A DNA stretch of 64,000 nt from Parachryseolinea silvisoli (GCF_021190955.1 NZ_JAIOAO010000001.1:248001-312000), one strand, 5' to 3'; positions 52,183 through 60,716 are shown, counted from the first letter of the stretch. Numbers and translations: made by a program. Notes: generated from the sequence alone by a model not told the origin.

Positions 52183-54093
52183 TCAGACGGGTATATATAC
52201 CTGGAATACAGCGCCCTGGCCCGGCACGCCCTGGGCTTCGATAAACCCTTCGTGGTTCTCGGCTATGCGGCGACAGATCGCCAGTCCTACTCCCGTGCCT
52301 TCATATCGGTCGCGGTGGTGCAGTCGTTGAAAGATGTCAAATATCTTTTTGCGGAATTCCGGTTCGAAGCCTATGCCATTGTCGGCCACCGCGATGCAGT
52401 GGTATTGCCGGGTAGCATCCACTTTGGCAAACCGCATCAGCGAGCCGGGTACCAGCGTGGCGCGAATTTCAATACGCGGCAGCTCCTGCTCCTGGAGCTT
52501 GGAGAATTTCAGGGCGTTGCTGATCAGGTTCACCAGCAGCTGGTGTATCTGGAAGGGGATGCCTTTGATCACTGGCAGGTCGTCGTACGCTATGGTGGCC
52601 CGCTTCTCTTCGATGCGCTCGGCCAGTTCGTCTATCACGTGCGTTACCGCAGTCTGCAGGTTGATCTCCTCCGGTATGCGATCGGAAGTACTGGTGCGCG
52701 AATAGCTCAGCAGGTCTTCGATCAGCGCCTGCATGCGCTCGGCAGAGCGCTGTATCCGCTCGAAATGATCACGCCCCTTCTCCGACAACCGGTCATAGTC
52801 GAGTTCCAGTATGCGCGACGAGAAGGCCCTGATCTTGCGCAGCGGCTCCTGCAAGTCGTGACTCGATACATAGGCAAACGACGACAGCTCCTGGTTCATC
52901 TTCTCCAGCTCTTCGTTCTTGCGTTGGATGGCATCCTGTGCTTTCTTTCGCTCACTCAGGTCGCGGGTAACTTTTGAAAAGCCGATCACGCGGCCGTCGT
53001 CGTCGTGCAACGTGGTGATCAGGATACTTCCCCAGAACATCGTTCCATCCTTTCGCACGCGATATCCTTCGTGCGTTGCCTTGCCTTTCAATATCGCCTC
53101 CTGCAGTAAACGGTCGGGTAACTTCCGCTCCTGGTCAGCCGCAACATAAAACATCCGGAAGCTGCGGCCAATGGCCTCTTCGGCGGTATAGCCTTTGATC
53201 TTTTCGGCGCCTTTGTTCCAGTTCTCAATAATTCCTTCCGGGCTCAATAAAAGAATAGCATAGTCTTCGACCTCTTCGATCATGCGATGATACCGTTCTT
53301 CGCTGGCTTTCAGCTCCTGGTTTCGTATCGACAGCTCACGCGTACGCTCCGCCACGAGGCGTTCCAGCCCTCGTTGAAAGGCCATGTTTTCTAGTGGCGG
53401 CCGGTGGCCGGTAATGTCTTGTGTAAAGCAGCGCGTATGCACAAACTTGCCGTTCTCCCACAGCACGCTCGAGCTGATTAGCACGTCGCGAATCGATCCG
53501 TCCCGGTGCACCATGGCCGCCTCGTATTGCTGCAGCACATCGTTCGCCGCCAGACGGCGCAGTATCTCTGTCGCGCCTTCCTGTGTGGCATGAAACTCGC
53601 CGATGTGGCGCCCTATATATTCATCGGCACGATAGCCCAGCATATCGAGCTCGGCCTGGTTCGCCCAAATAATGATACCTTCCGCGTTGACCCAATGCAG
53701 CCCAATGGGCGCCGTGTCTACATAATCCTGCAAATGACGCTCACGTTGACGGCGATGCGACACATCCTGAATGACGAGTGTATAGCCTTTTACTTCGTCC
53801 TGTTCATGCACATCGGCCGTAACAAAAACTTCCACCGGGCTATAGGTGCCATCCCGCCGCAGGCGATAGGGAAACGCCTCTCCCGTTTGACCCGTAGCCA
53901 TCACAGTAAACCGAACGCGGTCAAAGAACTGCTCACCAAAAATGACGGACAGCGGTTGCCCGGGTGTAACCTTATATTCCTGACCGATCCATGCGTTGAA
54001 AGCGTTGTTCGAGGATTGAAAACGAAACTCCCGGTCAACGTACATCACCGGAAAAGGGATCGCGTTAAGAAAGTCTGTTTGAATAACTACCAT
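52183..54093 (-). CDS. PAS-domain sensor histidine kinase
   Basis: About 636 residues, without membrane helices, so probably cytosolic. Three PAS/PAC units are seen: 'FPVMYVDREFRFQSSNNAFN', 'APIGLHWVNAEGIIIWANQA' and 'YAILLLSPEGIIENWNKGAE', each followed by PAC-type strands such as 'RDVLISSSVLWENGKFVHTR'. A coiled linker leads to the HisKA domain with the phospho-acceptor in 'SSHDLQEPLRKIRAFS' and an ATPase domain with 'LISNALKFSK', 'VADNGIGFEPEFRKKIFDIF' and 'EGTGVGLAICRRIAENHEGF'. The layout is like bacteriophytochrome-type kinases without a chromophore domain. The start at 54093 begins the first PAS unit; the frame is open to 54144. The response regulator lies directly upstream on the same strand. 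Confidence 0.9.
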   Translation of the reverse strand: MVVIQTDFLNAIPFPVMYVDREFRFQSSNNAFNAWIGQEYKVTPGQPLSVIFGEQFFDRVRFTVMATGQTGEAFPYRLRRDGTYSPVEVFVTADVHEQDEVKGYTLVIQDVSHRRQRERHLQDYVDTAPIGLHWVNAEGIIIWANQAELDMLGYRADEYIGRHIGEFHATQEGATEILRRLAANDVLQQYEAAMVHRDGSIRDVLISSSVLWENGKFVHTRCFTQDITGHRPPLENMAFQRGLERLVAERTRELSIRNQELKASEERYHRMIEEVEDYAILLLSPEGIIENWNKGAEKIKGYTAEEAIGRSFRMFYVAADQERKLPDRLLQEAILKGKATHEGYRVRKDGTMFWGSILITTLHDDDGRVIGFSKVTRDLSERKKAQDAIQRKNEELEKMNQELSSFAYVSSHDLQEPLRKIRAFSSRILELDYDRLSEKGRDHFERIQRSAERMQALIEDLLSYSRTSTSDRIPEEINLQTAVTHVIDELAERIEEKRATIAYDDLPVIKGIPFQIHQLLVNLISNALKFSKLQEQELPRIEIRATLVPGSLMRFAKVDATRQYHCIAVADNGIGFEPEFRKKIFDIFQRLHHRDRYEGTGVGLAICRRIAENHEGFIEAQGVPGQGAVFQVYIPV

Positions 54094-54150
54094 AGCGAAA
54101 GAGTAAAAGTACGCTTTCACACCAATATGCCCCGCAAGGAGCATGAGGTT

Positions 54151-54579
54151 TTATTTCCCCACAACAAAGTCTTCCAGCGATCCGTGCAGCTGGAAATCCA
54201 ACTGCAAAATACCGTGCAATAACGACTTCAAATTGTTGAAGCTATTTGGCTTTTTCATAAACAATCTTGCACCCAGTCGATACGCTTTTTCAACAATATC
54301 AGCTTGCCCGGACGTGGACCACATCACCACAGGCAGCCGGATAAATTGCTCGTCGCGTTTGATTTCGGCTAAACAGTCCATCCCATTTTTTATCGGCATG
54401 TTGACGTCGAGAAATACAAGATCGGGCGGGCGCGTGGCCCGTCGCAATTTGTTTAACAAATCCGCACCGTCGGCTACACACACAACTGAAAGCGCAACGC
54501 CGAGTTCCGCAATGGCGTCTTCAAACAACATGCAGTCGTCTGTATCATCATCGACCAGCCAAATAGTATGTAGGGGCAT
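54151..54579 (-). CDS. Single-domain response regulator (CheY-like)
   Basis: A 142-residue receiver domain without an output domain. The acidic triad is 'WLVDDDTDDC' (Asp10-12), the phosphorylated Asp is Asp58 in 'DLVFLDVNMPIKNGMDC', the Thr/Ser switch is in 'VVMWSTSG', and the conserved Lys is in 'ARLFMKKPNSF'. It lies 57 bases upstream of the PAS kinase gene on the same strand and is its likely partner. Receivers of this kind paired with phytochrome-like kinases usually work in phosphorelays or by protein contact. Confidence 0.92.
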   Translation of the reverse strand: MPLHTIWLVDDDTDDCMLFEDAIAELGVALSVVCVADGADLLNKLRRATRPPDLVFLDVNMPIKNGMDCLAEIKRDEQFIRLPVVMWSTSGQADIVEKAYRLGARLFMKKPNSFNNLKSLLHGILQLDFQLHGSLEDFVVGK

Positions 54580-54595
54580 AGGGTGCGTTGTCTTG

Positions 54596-54603
54596 CAAAT
54601 ATA
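54596..54603 (-). promoter_or_regulatory. -7 element of the response regulator/kinase operon
   Basis: TATATTTG on the minus strand is a perfect TAnnTTTG element, 16 bases before the ATG at 54579, so the leader would be about 10 bases. The -33 region is only weakly matched. Confidence 0.4.
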
Positions 54604-54675
54604 GTGGTTCTATTTGCCAACACCCAGAAAACATGATAGCCGGTCACGCGGCAATCGTTATACCATACGCGCAAT

Positions 54676-55638
54676 TTACGTCACTTGCAGGTTGGCTTTT
54701 AGGACTACGTGACCAAAATCCTTCATAAATTCCTCCTGGCGGCGATTCACGTTGTGCAGAATAATATGATCACAGCCTACGTTCTGATATTCATTGATCC
54801 GTGCCAGGAAGAATGCCGGGTCGTCGGAAATCGGCAGCCGCTGGCGGAGATCCTCACGGGTCACGGCCTGGCCGGCGACGTCGAAATCAGAAACGTACTG
54901 CAGCGTGGCCAGCATCTCGCGCGGCAGCACATTGTTGCGCCACTGGTCATACGCCTCGTCTTCAGCCACGGCCTTGTCACGTGCGTACGACAACTGAAAT
55001 TTCAGGTATATAGGTTTGCCGGCACCGCCGTTGTCACGGAATGCCTGAACGATCTTGCCTACCGCCGCCGGATCATGTCCGGTCGTGAGCAGACCGTCAG
55101 CCCAGCGGCCGTGAAGCGCGGCCGTCTCGGGCGACAACGCCGCACCGAGCAACGCCGGCGGCGTGCCGGGCAGTGAGTACAGCTTAGCTTTATGCGTGAC
55201 AAAATGCCCCTCGTGGGATACTTCTTCTCCCGTAAACAACCTGCGGATAATGCTGGCGGCCTCCAGCAGGCGTTCGTTCCTTGTCTGTTTATCCGGCCAG
55301 CTACTGCCCGTAATCACTTCATTCAACGCTTCGCCGCTGCCCAGCGTTACCCACAGCCGCCGCGGAAACATTTGCTGCAACGTGCCACACGCCTGCGCGA
55401 TAAGCGTGGGGTGATACCGGGGGCCCGGCGCGCAAATCATCCCGAATGGTACATGCGTCGCCTGCATGGCCGCGCCCAGCCAGGCAAAGGAAAAACCGCT
55501 TTGCCCCTGCCGCTCGCTCCAGGGATGAAAATGATCGGAAGAATGTATAGCCTCAAAGCCGGCGCGCTCGGCCAGTTTGGCAAACCGCAGTAATTCGCGC
55601 GGCGAAAATTGTTCATGCGATGCGTGGTATGCAATCAT
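54676..55638 (-). CDS. LLM-class flavin-dependent oxidoreductase (TIGR03885-like)
   Basis: A 320-residue luciferase-like TIM barrel. Recognisable parts are 'IAYHASHEQFSPRELLRFAK', 'AGFEAIHSSDHFHPWSERQG', 'RLWVTLGSGEALNEVITG', 'LLGAALSPETAALHGRWADG' and 'VGCDHIILHNVNR' near the C-terminus. This matches the branch of non-F420 FMN-dependent LLM oxidoreductases. The flavin-binding family is clear; the substrate is unknown. LLM enzymes include sulfonate monooxygenases, but the motifs do not point to SsuD and the gene is far from the sulfur operon. It is 18 bases downstream of the unknown gene at 55657-56424. Confidence 0.88.
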   Translation of the reverse strand: MIAYHASHEQFSPRELLRFAKLAERAGFEAIHSSDHFHPWSERQGQSGFSFAWLGAAMQATHVPFGMICAPGPRYHPTLIAQACGTLQQMFPRRLWVTLGSGEALNEVITGSSWPDKQTRNERLLEAASIIRRLFTGEEVSHEGHFVTHKAKLYSLPGTPPALLGAALSPETAALHGRWADGLLTTGHDPAAVGKIVQAFRDNGGAGKPIYLKFQLSYARDKAVAEDEAYDQWRNNVLPREMLATLQYVSDFDVAGQAVTREDLRQRLPISDDPAFFLARINEYQNVGCDHIILHNVNRRQEEFMKDFGHVVLKANLQVT

Positions 55639-55656
55639 CTTTTAGGGGTAAAAGGG

Positions 55657-56424
55657 TTAACGAACAAGGCGACAATATTGAACAGCTTCCGGCACCTCGA
55701 TGTCGAGGTAGTCGCGTACGGCCAGTGCTTCACTTTTCCACAGGTAACGAAATTCAGACTGGTGTTCGAGCTGCTTCTCTTTTAGAAAAAACACCTTCAC
55801 CACATCTTGTACGGAGCCCCCTTTGTAATCGTTCGGCGTCGACAAATAGGAAAGAAGCTCTTTATCTTCCAGATCACCGAGCACGTCGGGCAGAAAGTCC
55901 GGGTCATGTGTTTCCAACAGCTTATCGCGCCGTTCGGCATAGTCGCATTTCCCGGCCAGTATATGTTGCAACGGGTAGCGCGCATGGATGCGCTCTGCAA
56001 TCGCTTGCCCAAAGAGAATCGGCTTTTGTATCGCAAACATCCCATACTTCTTTTTACCGCCGGCAGCCCGCTCGAACGTTCGCCGCAATTCGTCGGAACA
56101 CGTGAGCGACGTACTCAGGTTGAGAAAGCCATGCGAGAAATCTTTTTCGTCGGCGTGTGGCGAGTCCGTCACGATTAGCGCTTTTCCCTCCTGCCGGTCT
56201 TCCACTTCCACATTCAGCTTATGATCGGGCTTTCGTTCTGCACGGTATATCCGAAGGCTATTGAGCCGTAGCCGTCCGGTATCGAAAAACAGGTCGATAA
56301 ATTCTTGTGTCGTATACCGGTACAGCGAGAGTGTTTCCAGCCTGTCTTCCGACAAGCAATAATACACAGGCTTCGGTAAGGAGTGCACGCTCTGTAACAT
56401 CCGGTTGTTGCTGCTTGCATTCAT
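55657..56424 (-). CDS. Hypothetical protein
   Basis: About 255 residues, soluble, with no signal peptide or membrane helix. I do not recognise a family with confidence. The pattern 'SLYRYTTQEFIDLFFDTGRL', 'FLNLSTSLTCSDELRRTF', 'KYGMFAIQKPILFGQAIAER' and the late 'LKEKQLEHQSEFRYLWKSEA' recalls DUF2971-type proteins, which contain a late 'K...W..E.EyR' segment; this is only a hint. The ATG at 56424 is favoured because GGAGGAG stands 4 bases before it on the coding strand, a strong ribosome-binding site for this genome. It may form a two-gene unit with the LLM oxidoreductase. Confidence 0.72.
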   Translation of the reverse strand: MNASSNNRMLQSVHSLPKPVYYCLSEDRLETLSLYRYTTQEFIDLFFDTGRLRLNSLRIYRAERKPDHKLNVEVEDRQEGKALIVTDSPHADEKDFSHGFLNLSTSLTCSDELRRTFERAAGGKKKYGMFAIQKPILFGQAIAERIHARYPLQHILAGKCDYAERRDKLLETHDPDFLPDVLGDLEDKELLSYLSTPNDYKGGSVQDVVKVFFLKEKQLEHQSEFRYLWKSEALAVRDYLDIEVPEAVQYCRLVR

Positions 56425-56428
56425 AGAC

Positions 56429-56435
56429 TCCTCCA
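56429..56435 (-). promoter_or_regulatory. Strong Shine-Dalgarno site
   Basis: GGAGGAG on the minus strand, with 4 bases (TCT plus one) before the ATG at 56424. It decides the start of the unknown gene in favour of 56424 over the ATG at 56445, which would place this site inside the coding region. Confidence 0.5.
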
Positions 56436-56508
56436 ATATTGGCATCTGTCATACACTCGAAAAGACTATGCCAGCCACGTGGCCGATGTCTACGGGTTTA
56501 TACGGAAA

Positions 56509-57174
56509 TTATTCTCCGGTTTCGCTGTCCGGGGCATCGACGGGCTTGGACTCCGGCGAACCGTGTTGCCGCAAGAAGATCGACAGCACCACAATCGAGA
56601 TCACGGCCACAAATTCGCTCTGCCAGTTTTGAAACGATTCAAACCAGAACCGCGTCTCTCCCATAAATTCTGACAGGCTCACAACGGACTTGCCCTGTAG
56701 CTGTTGCTCTTCATTAAAGTTCTTCAAGCTGCCGTAGGCATGCAGCACAAAGCTCAACAGAAATAACAGCACAAACGCCAGCGACAGGGAGTGTTTATAA
56801 ATGGCTAAATAGATTCCGCCTTTTCGTACCGGCCATGGCGCGTCCGGACGCGTGGGGTCTGGCTCGCGGTCTACCTCCTCTTCTTCCTCCATCGACTTCG
56901 ACTCGCTCGAGCCGCGCTGCCGCAGGAAAATTGTCAGCACGACGTACATCGCCATTTGCAAAAACTCGCTCTCCCAATTCTCGAAGGTTGTTTGATAAAA
57001 GTGGCCGGTCAGCAGGTATTGTGATAACGACAGTGCGGAGACGCCATACTCCTGAAGCTCGTCGTTGTGCTCGTGCCATCCCGTTAATATCTGCCCGAAG
57101 ATGCAGGCGAGAAAAAATACAACCAGCACAATCGTCAAACTGTTGCGGTAAAAGAAGGAATGCTTATCCATCAT
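56509..57174 (-). CDS. DUF6766 family membrane protein with internal duplication
   Basis: 221 residues in two homologous halves. Each half has a helix ('NSLTIVLVVFFLACIFGQIL' and 'HSLSLAFVLLFLLSFVLHAY'), a middle segment ('ELQEYGVSALSLSQYLLTGH' and 'EQQLQGKSVVSLSEFMGETR'), the motif 'FENWESEFLQM' or 'FQNWQSEFVAV', a second helix, and a terminal 'FLRQRGSSESK' or 'FLRQHGSPESK'. Four helices result. The family is common in Bacteroidota and alphaproteobacterial stress clusters, with unknown function. It is next to DUF2243 and other stress-type genes. Confidence 0.82.
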   Translation of the reverse strand: MMDKHSFFYRNSLTIVLVVFFLACIFGQILTGWHEHNDELQEYGVSALSLSQYLLTGHFYQTTFENWESEFLQMAMYVVLTIFLRQRGSSESKSMEEEEEVDREPDPTRPDAPWPVRKGGIYLAIYKHSLSLAFVLLFLLSFVLHAYGSLKNFNEEQQLQGKSVVSLSEFMGETRFWFESFQNWQSEFVAVISIVVLSIFLRQHGSPESKPVDAPDSETGE

Positions 57175-57219
57175 GTAATCTGATATAATTGACAGGAACT
57201 AAAACCATGCCCTGCCACG

Positions 57220-57903
57220 TTAATGGATACTGTCAGTACTGTAGGCGGCGGGCTTAACGCCACGGTGGCGCATCATGCTGACGCCCACGGCTAGCATCAG
57301 CACCGAGACGATCAAAAAACCAAGGTTCCAGGTTTCCGGCGATGCCGCTGCCTCGCGCACGTTATGCAAGCCCACCAGCTGATGGTCTATCAACCCTTCC
57401 ACTATATTAAATATCCCCCAGCCCGCCAGCATACCACCTGCGAGCAGCCACCCGGACTTGTCTGCCTCGCGGCGCCGTCCCACCCACCATAACAGCACGA
57501 TGCCAACACCTACGTCCACCAGCATGAGCAGGTGGAAGACACCATCCCAAAACATATTCACGCTTTTCGCGGTCACTGAATCAGGTGGCAGCTTAGCCGA
57601 CAACATCTGGTGCCACTGCAATAGCTGATGGAACACGATACCATCGACAAAACCGCCCATGCCGATGCCGAGCACCAGCGCCGCCGTGACAAGCGGTGCC
57701 GGGTTTAGCATGGCGCGGTACCTACCAGGTCGCAGTCGGTATACATACCCTATGGACAACACGACCAGTGCCAGCAGCACCACTATAACCAGCAGAATCG
57801 CCAGGTATTGAAAAAACCCATTACTCCAAAGATCCGCCTGCAGCGCTTTGTTACACGTCACGCAACAAATCGTTTCACCCTCGGTATACACGTCTGTATT
57901 CAT
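57220..57903 (-). CDS. DUF2243 domain-containing membrane protein
   Basis: About 227 residues. A short N-terminal segment has a Cys-Cys-x-x-Cys cluster ('ICCVTCNK') before a first helix ('YLAILLVIVVLLALVVLSIG'). The DUF2243 domain follows, with 'GMGGFVDGIVFHQLLQWHQM', 'FWDGVFHLLMLVDVGVGIVL' and 'IVEGLIDHQLVGLHNVREAA'. The conserved His/Asp residues within helices suggest metal or haem binding, but no function is established. The ATG at 57903 is chosen; the frame is open to 57930. It is in the same orientation as DUF6766, 45 bases away. Confidence 0.82.
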   Translation of the reverse strand: MNTDVYTEGETICCVTCNKALQADLWSNGFFQYLAILLVIVVLLALVVLSIGYVYRLRPGRYRAMLNPAPLVTAALVLGIGMGGFVDGIVFHQLLQWHQMLSAKLPPDSVTAKSVNMFWDGVFHLLMLVDVGVGIVLLWWVGRRREADKSGWLLAGGMLAGWGIFNIVEGLIDHQLVGLHNVREAAASPETWNLGFLIVSVLMLAVGVSMMRHRGVKPAAYSTDSIH

Positions 57904-58122
57904 ACTTATTTTCTCATCAATTAGTTTCACGTAGGGGTATTTCCGGATATATACTTATATACGCAGCCCTACGACGCACAGTCCCAACTAGTAAAACTTA
58001 ATGCCCATGTTGCCTGTGCTCTACATTATGTGGACGTCTATACGCCGACGAACACATTTTTAGCACCGTAGCGCACGGGACCTGTATTTGTATGGATACA
58101 GCTAAACCAACATAGTACCAAC

Positions 58123-58659
58123 ATGAAAAAGTCAGAAAAAACCGCCATATCGGAGGAGATGTCCTCGAAGCTGGGCAAACTCTTCGAACAAGAACTCCGC
58201 GATATTTACTGGGTCGAGAAGGCATTGCTAAAAGCCCTTCCTAAAATGGCCAAGAACGCTACGTCGCAGGAGCTCGTGACAGCCCTCCAGGACCACCTGG
58301 CGGAAACGGAAGAACAGGTGACCCGCGTCGAGCGCATCTTCGAATTGCTCGATAAAACGCCACGCGCCAAAAAATGCGAAGCGATGGAAGGTTTGCTGAA
58401 AGAAGCCGAGGAAGTAATGGGCGAAGCGGAAGAAGGTGCGATGCGCGACGCTGCGATCATTGCCTCTACACAAAAAGTAGAGCATTACGAGATTTCTTCT
58501 TACGGCACGTTGCGCACATTTGCACAAACCCTGCAATTGGACGAAGCCGTTGCAATCCTCGAAAGCACTTTGGAAGAAGAGAAAAAGGCAGATATGCTGC
58601 TCACCGAAGTAGCGGTTTCAAACGTCAACAACGAAGCGGCTTGGGAACCGGCAGAATAG
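58123..58659 (+). CDS. YciE/YciF-type ferritin-like protein
   Basis: A 178-residue four-helix bundle of the DUF892 family. Key segments are 'KLFEQELRDIYWVEKALLKA' (with the first metal-binding Glu), 'QDHLAETEEQVTRVERIFE' (Glu and His ligands), 'QKVEHYEISSYGTLRTFAQT' and 'LESTLEEEKKADMLLTEVA'. Members are induced by salt, osmotic or envelope stress and may bind di-iron, but their reaction is not known. It is on the plus strand, divergent from DUF2243, and has its own terminator. It belongs functionally with the surrounding stress genes. Confidence 0.9.
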   Translation: MKKSEKTAISEEMSSKLGKLFEQELRDIYWVEKALLKALPKMAKNATSQELVTALQDHLAETEEQVTRVERIFELLDKTPRAKKCEAMEGLLKEAEEVMGEAEEGAMRDAAIIASTQKVEHYEISSYGTLRTFAQTLQLDEAVAILESTLEEEKKADMLLTEVAVSNVNNEAAWEPAE

Positions 58660-58710
58660 CCAATCCGAGCCGTTTGTTTTGTGTTTGCCCGTTGTTTCCT
58701 TGTGGTAGCT

Positions 58711-58745
58711 AACAGCCCATCCATACGATGGGCTGTTTTTTTTAT
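58711..58745 (+). terminator. Rho-independent terminator after the ferritin-like gene
   Basis: A perfect 11-bp stem, AACAGCCCATC and GATGGGCTGTT, around a CATAC loop, followed by a T-rich run. It is about 50 bases after the stop at 58659. Confidence 0.93.
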
Positions 58746-58757
58746 ATTTTGCAGAAG

Positions 58758-58940
58758 CTACTGCTTTTCGCCGTTCTCACGGCTGTCGTAGGGTGTCGGC
58801 TCCGTTGTGCCGGGTTGGTCCGGGTTCAACAGGCTGTGCCCGTCCCGTGCAGTGGCGATCCACAGAATGATGACGACTAGTATAGCTACTCCAGTCATAA
58901 TCCATCCCGTCCGCTTGCTGATCGTTATCGTTTTGCTCAT
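58758..58940 (-). CDS. Small single-pass membrane protein
   Basis: 60 residues: a basic N-terminus ('MSKTITISKRTGW'), one helix ('IMTGVAILVVIILWIATA'), and a hydrophilic, Pro/Glu-rich tail ('PDQPGTTEPTPYDSRENGEK'). No family is recognised. Its start overlaps the stop of the upstream gene by 4 bases (ATGA), which supports it as a real gene translated with its neighbour. Confidence 0.62.
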   Translation of the reverse strand: MSKTITISKRTGWIMTGVAILVVIILWIATARDGHSLLNPDQPGTTEPTPYDSRENGEKQ

Positions 58941-59470
58941 ATACTCAATTTTTTCTTTCCGGCCTTGTGCATCACAGCAAAAGTTACCACGGCCGCGGTA
59001 ATAGCCGCGCCAATCGCCACCCTTTTGATCACATTCTTGCGATCATGTTTCCAGGCGGCGTTCCAACCGCGCTCGGCAAAGATATTGGGCACCGTGCCGT
59101 GCCGCAGGTCGTCGGCAATTCCCTCCATGGCATTAATCCGGTCGGCTAAAATCAGCGTGAGCCAGTGACCTGCACTCCCCTCACTGAACCGGAAAGCATA
59201 CCGGCGCAGCATGCCGCTGACGCCGCTCGGCGGCACGGCGGTGCCGAAGACCCGCGTTAGTGTAGGCCGCTCGTTAGACTGCAGCACTTCCACCGTGCGC
59301 GTCTGTTGCAGCGCGCGCGGATAGTTGAGCCTGTCGTGGTCTGCGCCCGTATAATGCTTCATCGGGTGCGTGGGATTGTTGGTCGGGTCGGCGTCGATGC
59401 CCCAGCCTGGCAGGTCTGTCCCTGCGCCCGGCGCAGGGTGAATAGGCGTTGGTGTTATTTCGGTTTTCAT
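58937..59470 (-). CDS. Hypothetical stress-cluster protein with C-terminal membrane segment
   Basis: 177 residues. The N-terminus is rich in Pro and Thr ('TPTPIHPAPGAGTDLPGWGI', then 'DADPTNNPTHPMKHYTGAD'). The middle part ('GVSGMLRRYAFRFSEGSAGH', 'LTLILADRINAMEGIADDL') is helical, and the C-terminus has a helix ('VAIGAAITAAVVTFAVM') with a basic end 'KAGKKKLSI'. It appears to be a tail-anchored protein. I recognise no characterised family. It lies 12 bases downstream of the alcohol dehydrogenase gene and overlaps the next small gene, so the three probably form one transcript. Confidence 0.75.
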   Translation of the reverse strand: MKTEITPTPIHPAPGAGTDLPGWGIDADPTNNPTHPMKHYTGADHDRLNYPRALQQTRTVEVLQSNERPTLTRVFGTAVPPSGVSGMLRRYAFRFSEGSAGHWLTLILADRINAMEGIADDLRHGTVPNIFAERGWNAAWKHDRKNVIKRVAIGAAITAAVVTFAVMHKAGKKKLSI

Positions 59471-59482
59471 TTATCACATAGG

Positions 59483-60646
59483 TTATGCGGCCGCCTCGGC
59501 GCGCGGTGGAATGAGAATTGTTTTTATACAGTTGTCGAGCTTCTGCGAGAAGATGTGGTAGGCATCCGATACCTCCTCTAGCGGAACACGGTGTGTAATC
59601 AGCTCCTTGGGATTCAGGCGCCCGGCCATCACATGATCCACCAGCTTCGGCAATAATCTTTTGACTGACGCCTGGTTCGCTCGGATCGTAATGCCTTTGT
59701 TTACCACGTTGCCGATCGGCACCAGGTTCCAGGTAGGCCCGTACACACCCACGATAGACACTATACCACCCTTCTTCACTGCGTTGATGGCCCAGTGCAG
59801 CGCCGTCGCTGAACCCGCTTGCAGCAGCGTTTTCCGGCCAGTAAAGGTTTGCATCGCGCTACCCGCTGCTTCACATCCCACAGCATCGATACAAACATCA
59901 GCACCATAGTAGTCCGTTGCTTTTTTTAGGAAAAACACCGGATCGCCGATAGAGCGGAAGTTATAGGCCTCGCATTTTGCATATTGCCGCGCAAACTCCA
60001 GCCGGTATTCAATATGGTCGATAATGATGACGCGCTGTGCGCCGAACAGCCATGCGCACCGCGCCGCCATAATGCCAATCGGCCCGGCGCCGAATACCAC
60101 CACCGTATCGCCTTTCTGTATACCGCCCATCTCGGCAGCCTGATAGCCGGTAGGCACGACGTCCGTAAGCAGCACGGCATCGTCCAGGTCCATACCTGCC
60201 GGTATAATCGTTGGCCCCACGTCGGCATATGGCACACGTACATATTCGGCCTGCCCACCATCGTAGCCACCGGCAGTGTGCGAATACCCAAAAATGCCGC
60301 CCACCGCAGTGGCTTCGGGATTAGACTCGTGGCAGTTGCCATACAAACCTTGTTGGCAAAAAGAGCATGTGCCACAGGCGATATTAAAAGGAACAAGGAC
60401 ATGATCGCCCACCTTTAATGTAGTGATCTCCTCGCCGACCTCCTCTACAATGCCTGTAAACTCATGACCGAACGTACTACCTACACGGGTGTCGGGGACC
60501 AATCCGTGGTACAAGTGTAGATCCGACCCACAGATGCACGAACGCGTTACCCGCACAATGGCGTCCCGCGGGTGCATAATTTCAGGATAGGGCCTGTTGC
60601 GATCGGCACGCACTCGAAAGGGCCCGCGATAATTCATTGCCAGCAT
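59483..60646 (-). CDS. Zinc-dependent alcohol dehydrogenase (formaldehyde-dehydrogenase-like)
   Basis: A 387-residue medium-chain dehydrogenase. The catalytic zinc site is formed by the Cys in 'RSCICGSDLHLYHG' and the His-Glu in 'FGHEFTGIVEEVGEEI'. The structural zinc loop has four cysteines in 'CGTCSFCQQGLYGNCHE'. The NAD(P)-binding motif is 'VVVFGAGPIGIMAARCA'. The long insert 'GYSHTAGGYDGGQAEYVRVP' resembles glutathione-independent formaldehyde dehydrogenases. It oxidises alcohols or aldehydes with NAD(P); the physiological substrate is unknown. Genes of this type are frequent in Bacteroidota stress clusters together with SPW and YciE-like genes, as seen here. The start may be 60646 or the in-frame ATG three codons later. 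Confidence 0.9.
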   Translation of the reverse strand: MLAMNYRGPFRVRADRNRPYPEIMHPRDAIVRVTRSCICGSDLHLYHGLVPDTRVGSTFGHEFTGIVEEVGEEITTLKVGDHVLVPFNIACGTCSFCQQGLYGNCHESNPEATAVGGIFGYSHTAGGYDGGQAEYVRVPYADVGPTIIPAGMDLDDAVLLTDVVPTGYQAAEMGGIQKGDTVVVFGAGPIGIMAARCAWLFGAQRVIIIDHIEYRLEFARQYAKCEAYNFRSIGDPVFFLKKATDYYGADVCIDAVGCEAAGSAMQTFTGRKTLLQAGSATALHWAINAVKKGGIVSIVGVYGPTWNLVPIGNVVNKGITIRANQASVKRLLPKLVDHVMAGRLNPKELITHRVPLEEVSDAYHIFSQKLDNCIKTILIPPRAEAAA

Positions 60647-60687
60647 ATTTAATCAGAGGGTTAGTGTATAAAAATAAATCGTATAAA

Positions 60688-60716
60688 GCCGGCGGTCCAG
60701 CCTTATGGCTGCCGGC
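60688..60716 (-). terminator. Possible terminator after the SPW gene
   Basis: GCCGGC arms at 60688-60693 and 60711-60716 with inner AGCC/GGCT pairing around TTAT and a 5-base bulge. Read on the minus strand, it is followed by a T-rich stretch, so it may end the SPW transcript. Confidence 0.4.

Noticed and set aside
53506-54222. 238-codon plus-strand frame opposite the histidine kinase
   Set aside because: Antisense shadow; the PAS units on the other strand are conserved.
54676-55638. LLM oxidoreductase as an alkanesulfonate monooxygenase (SsuD) serving the sulfur operon
   Set aside because: Its sequence fits another LLM branch, it is about 7 kb away, and it pairs with an unknown gene rather than sulfonate uptake genes.
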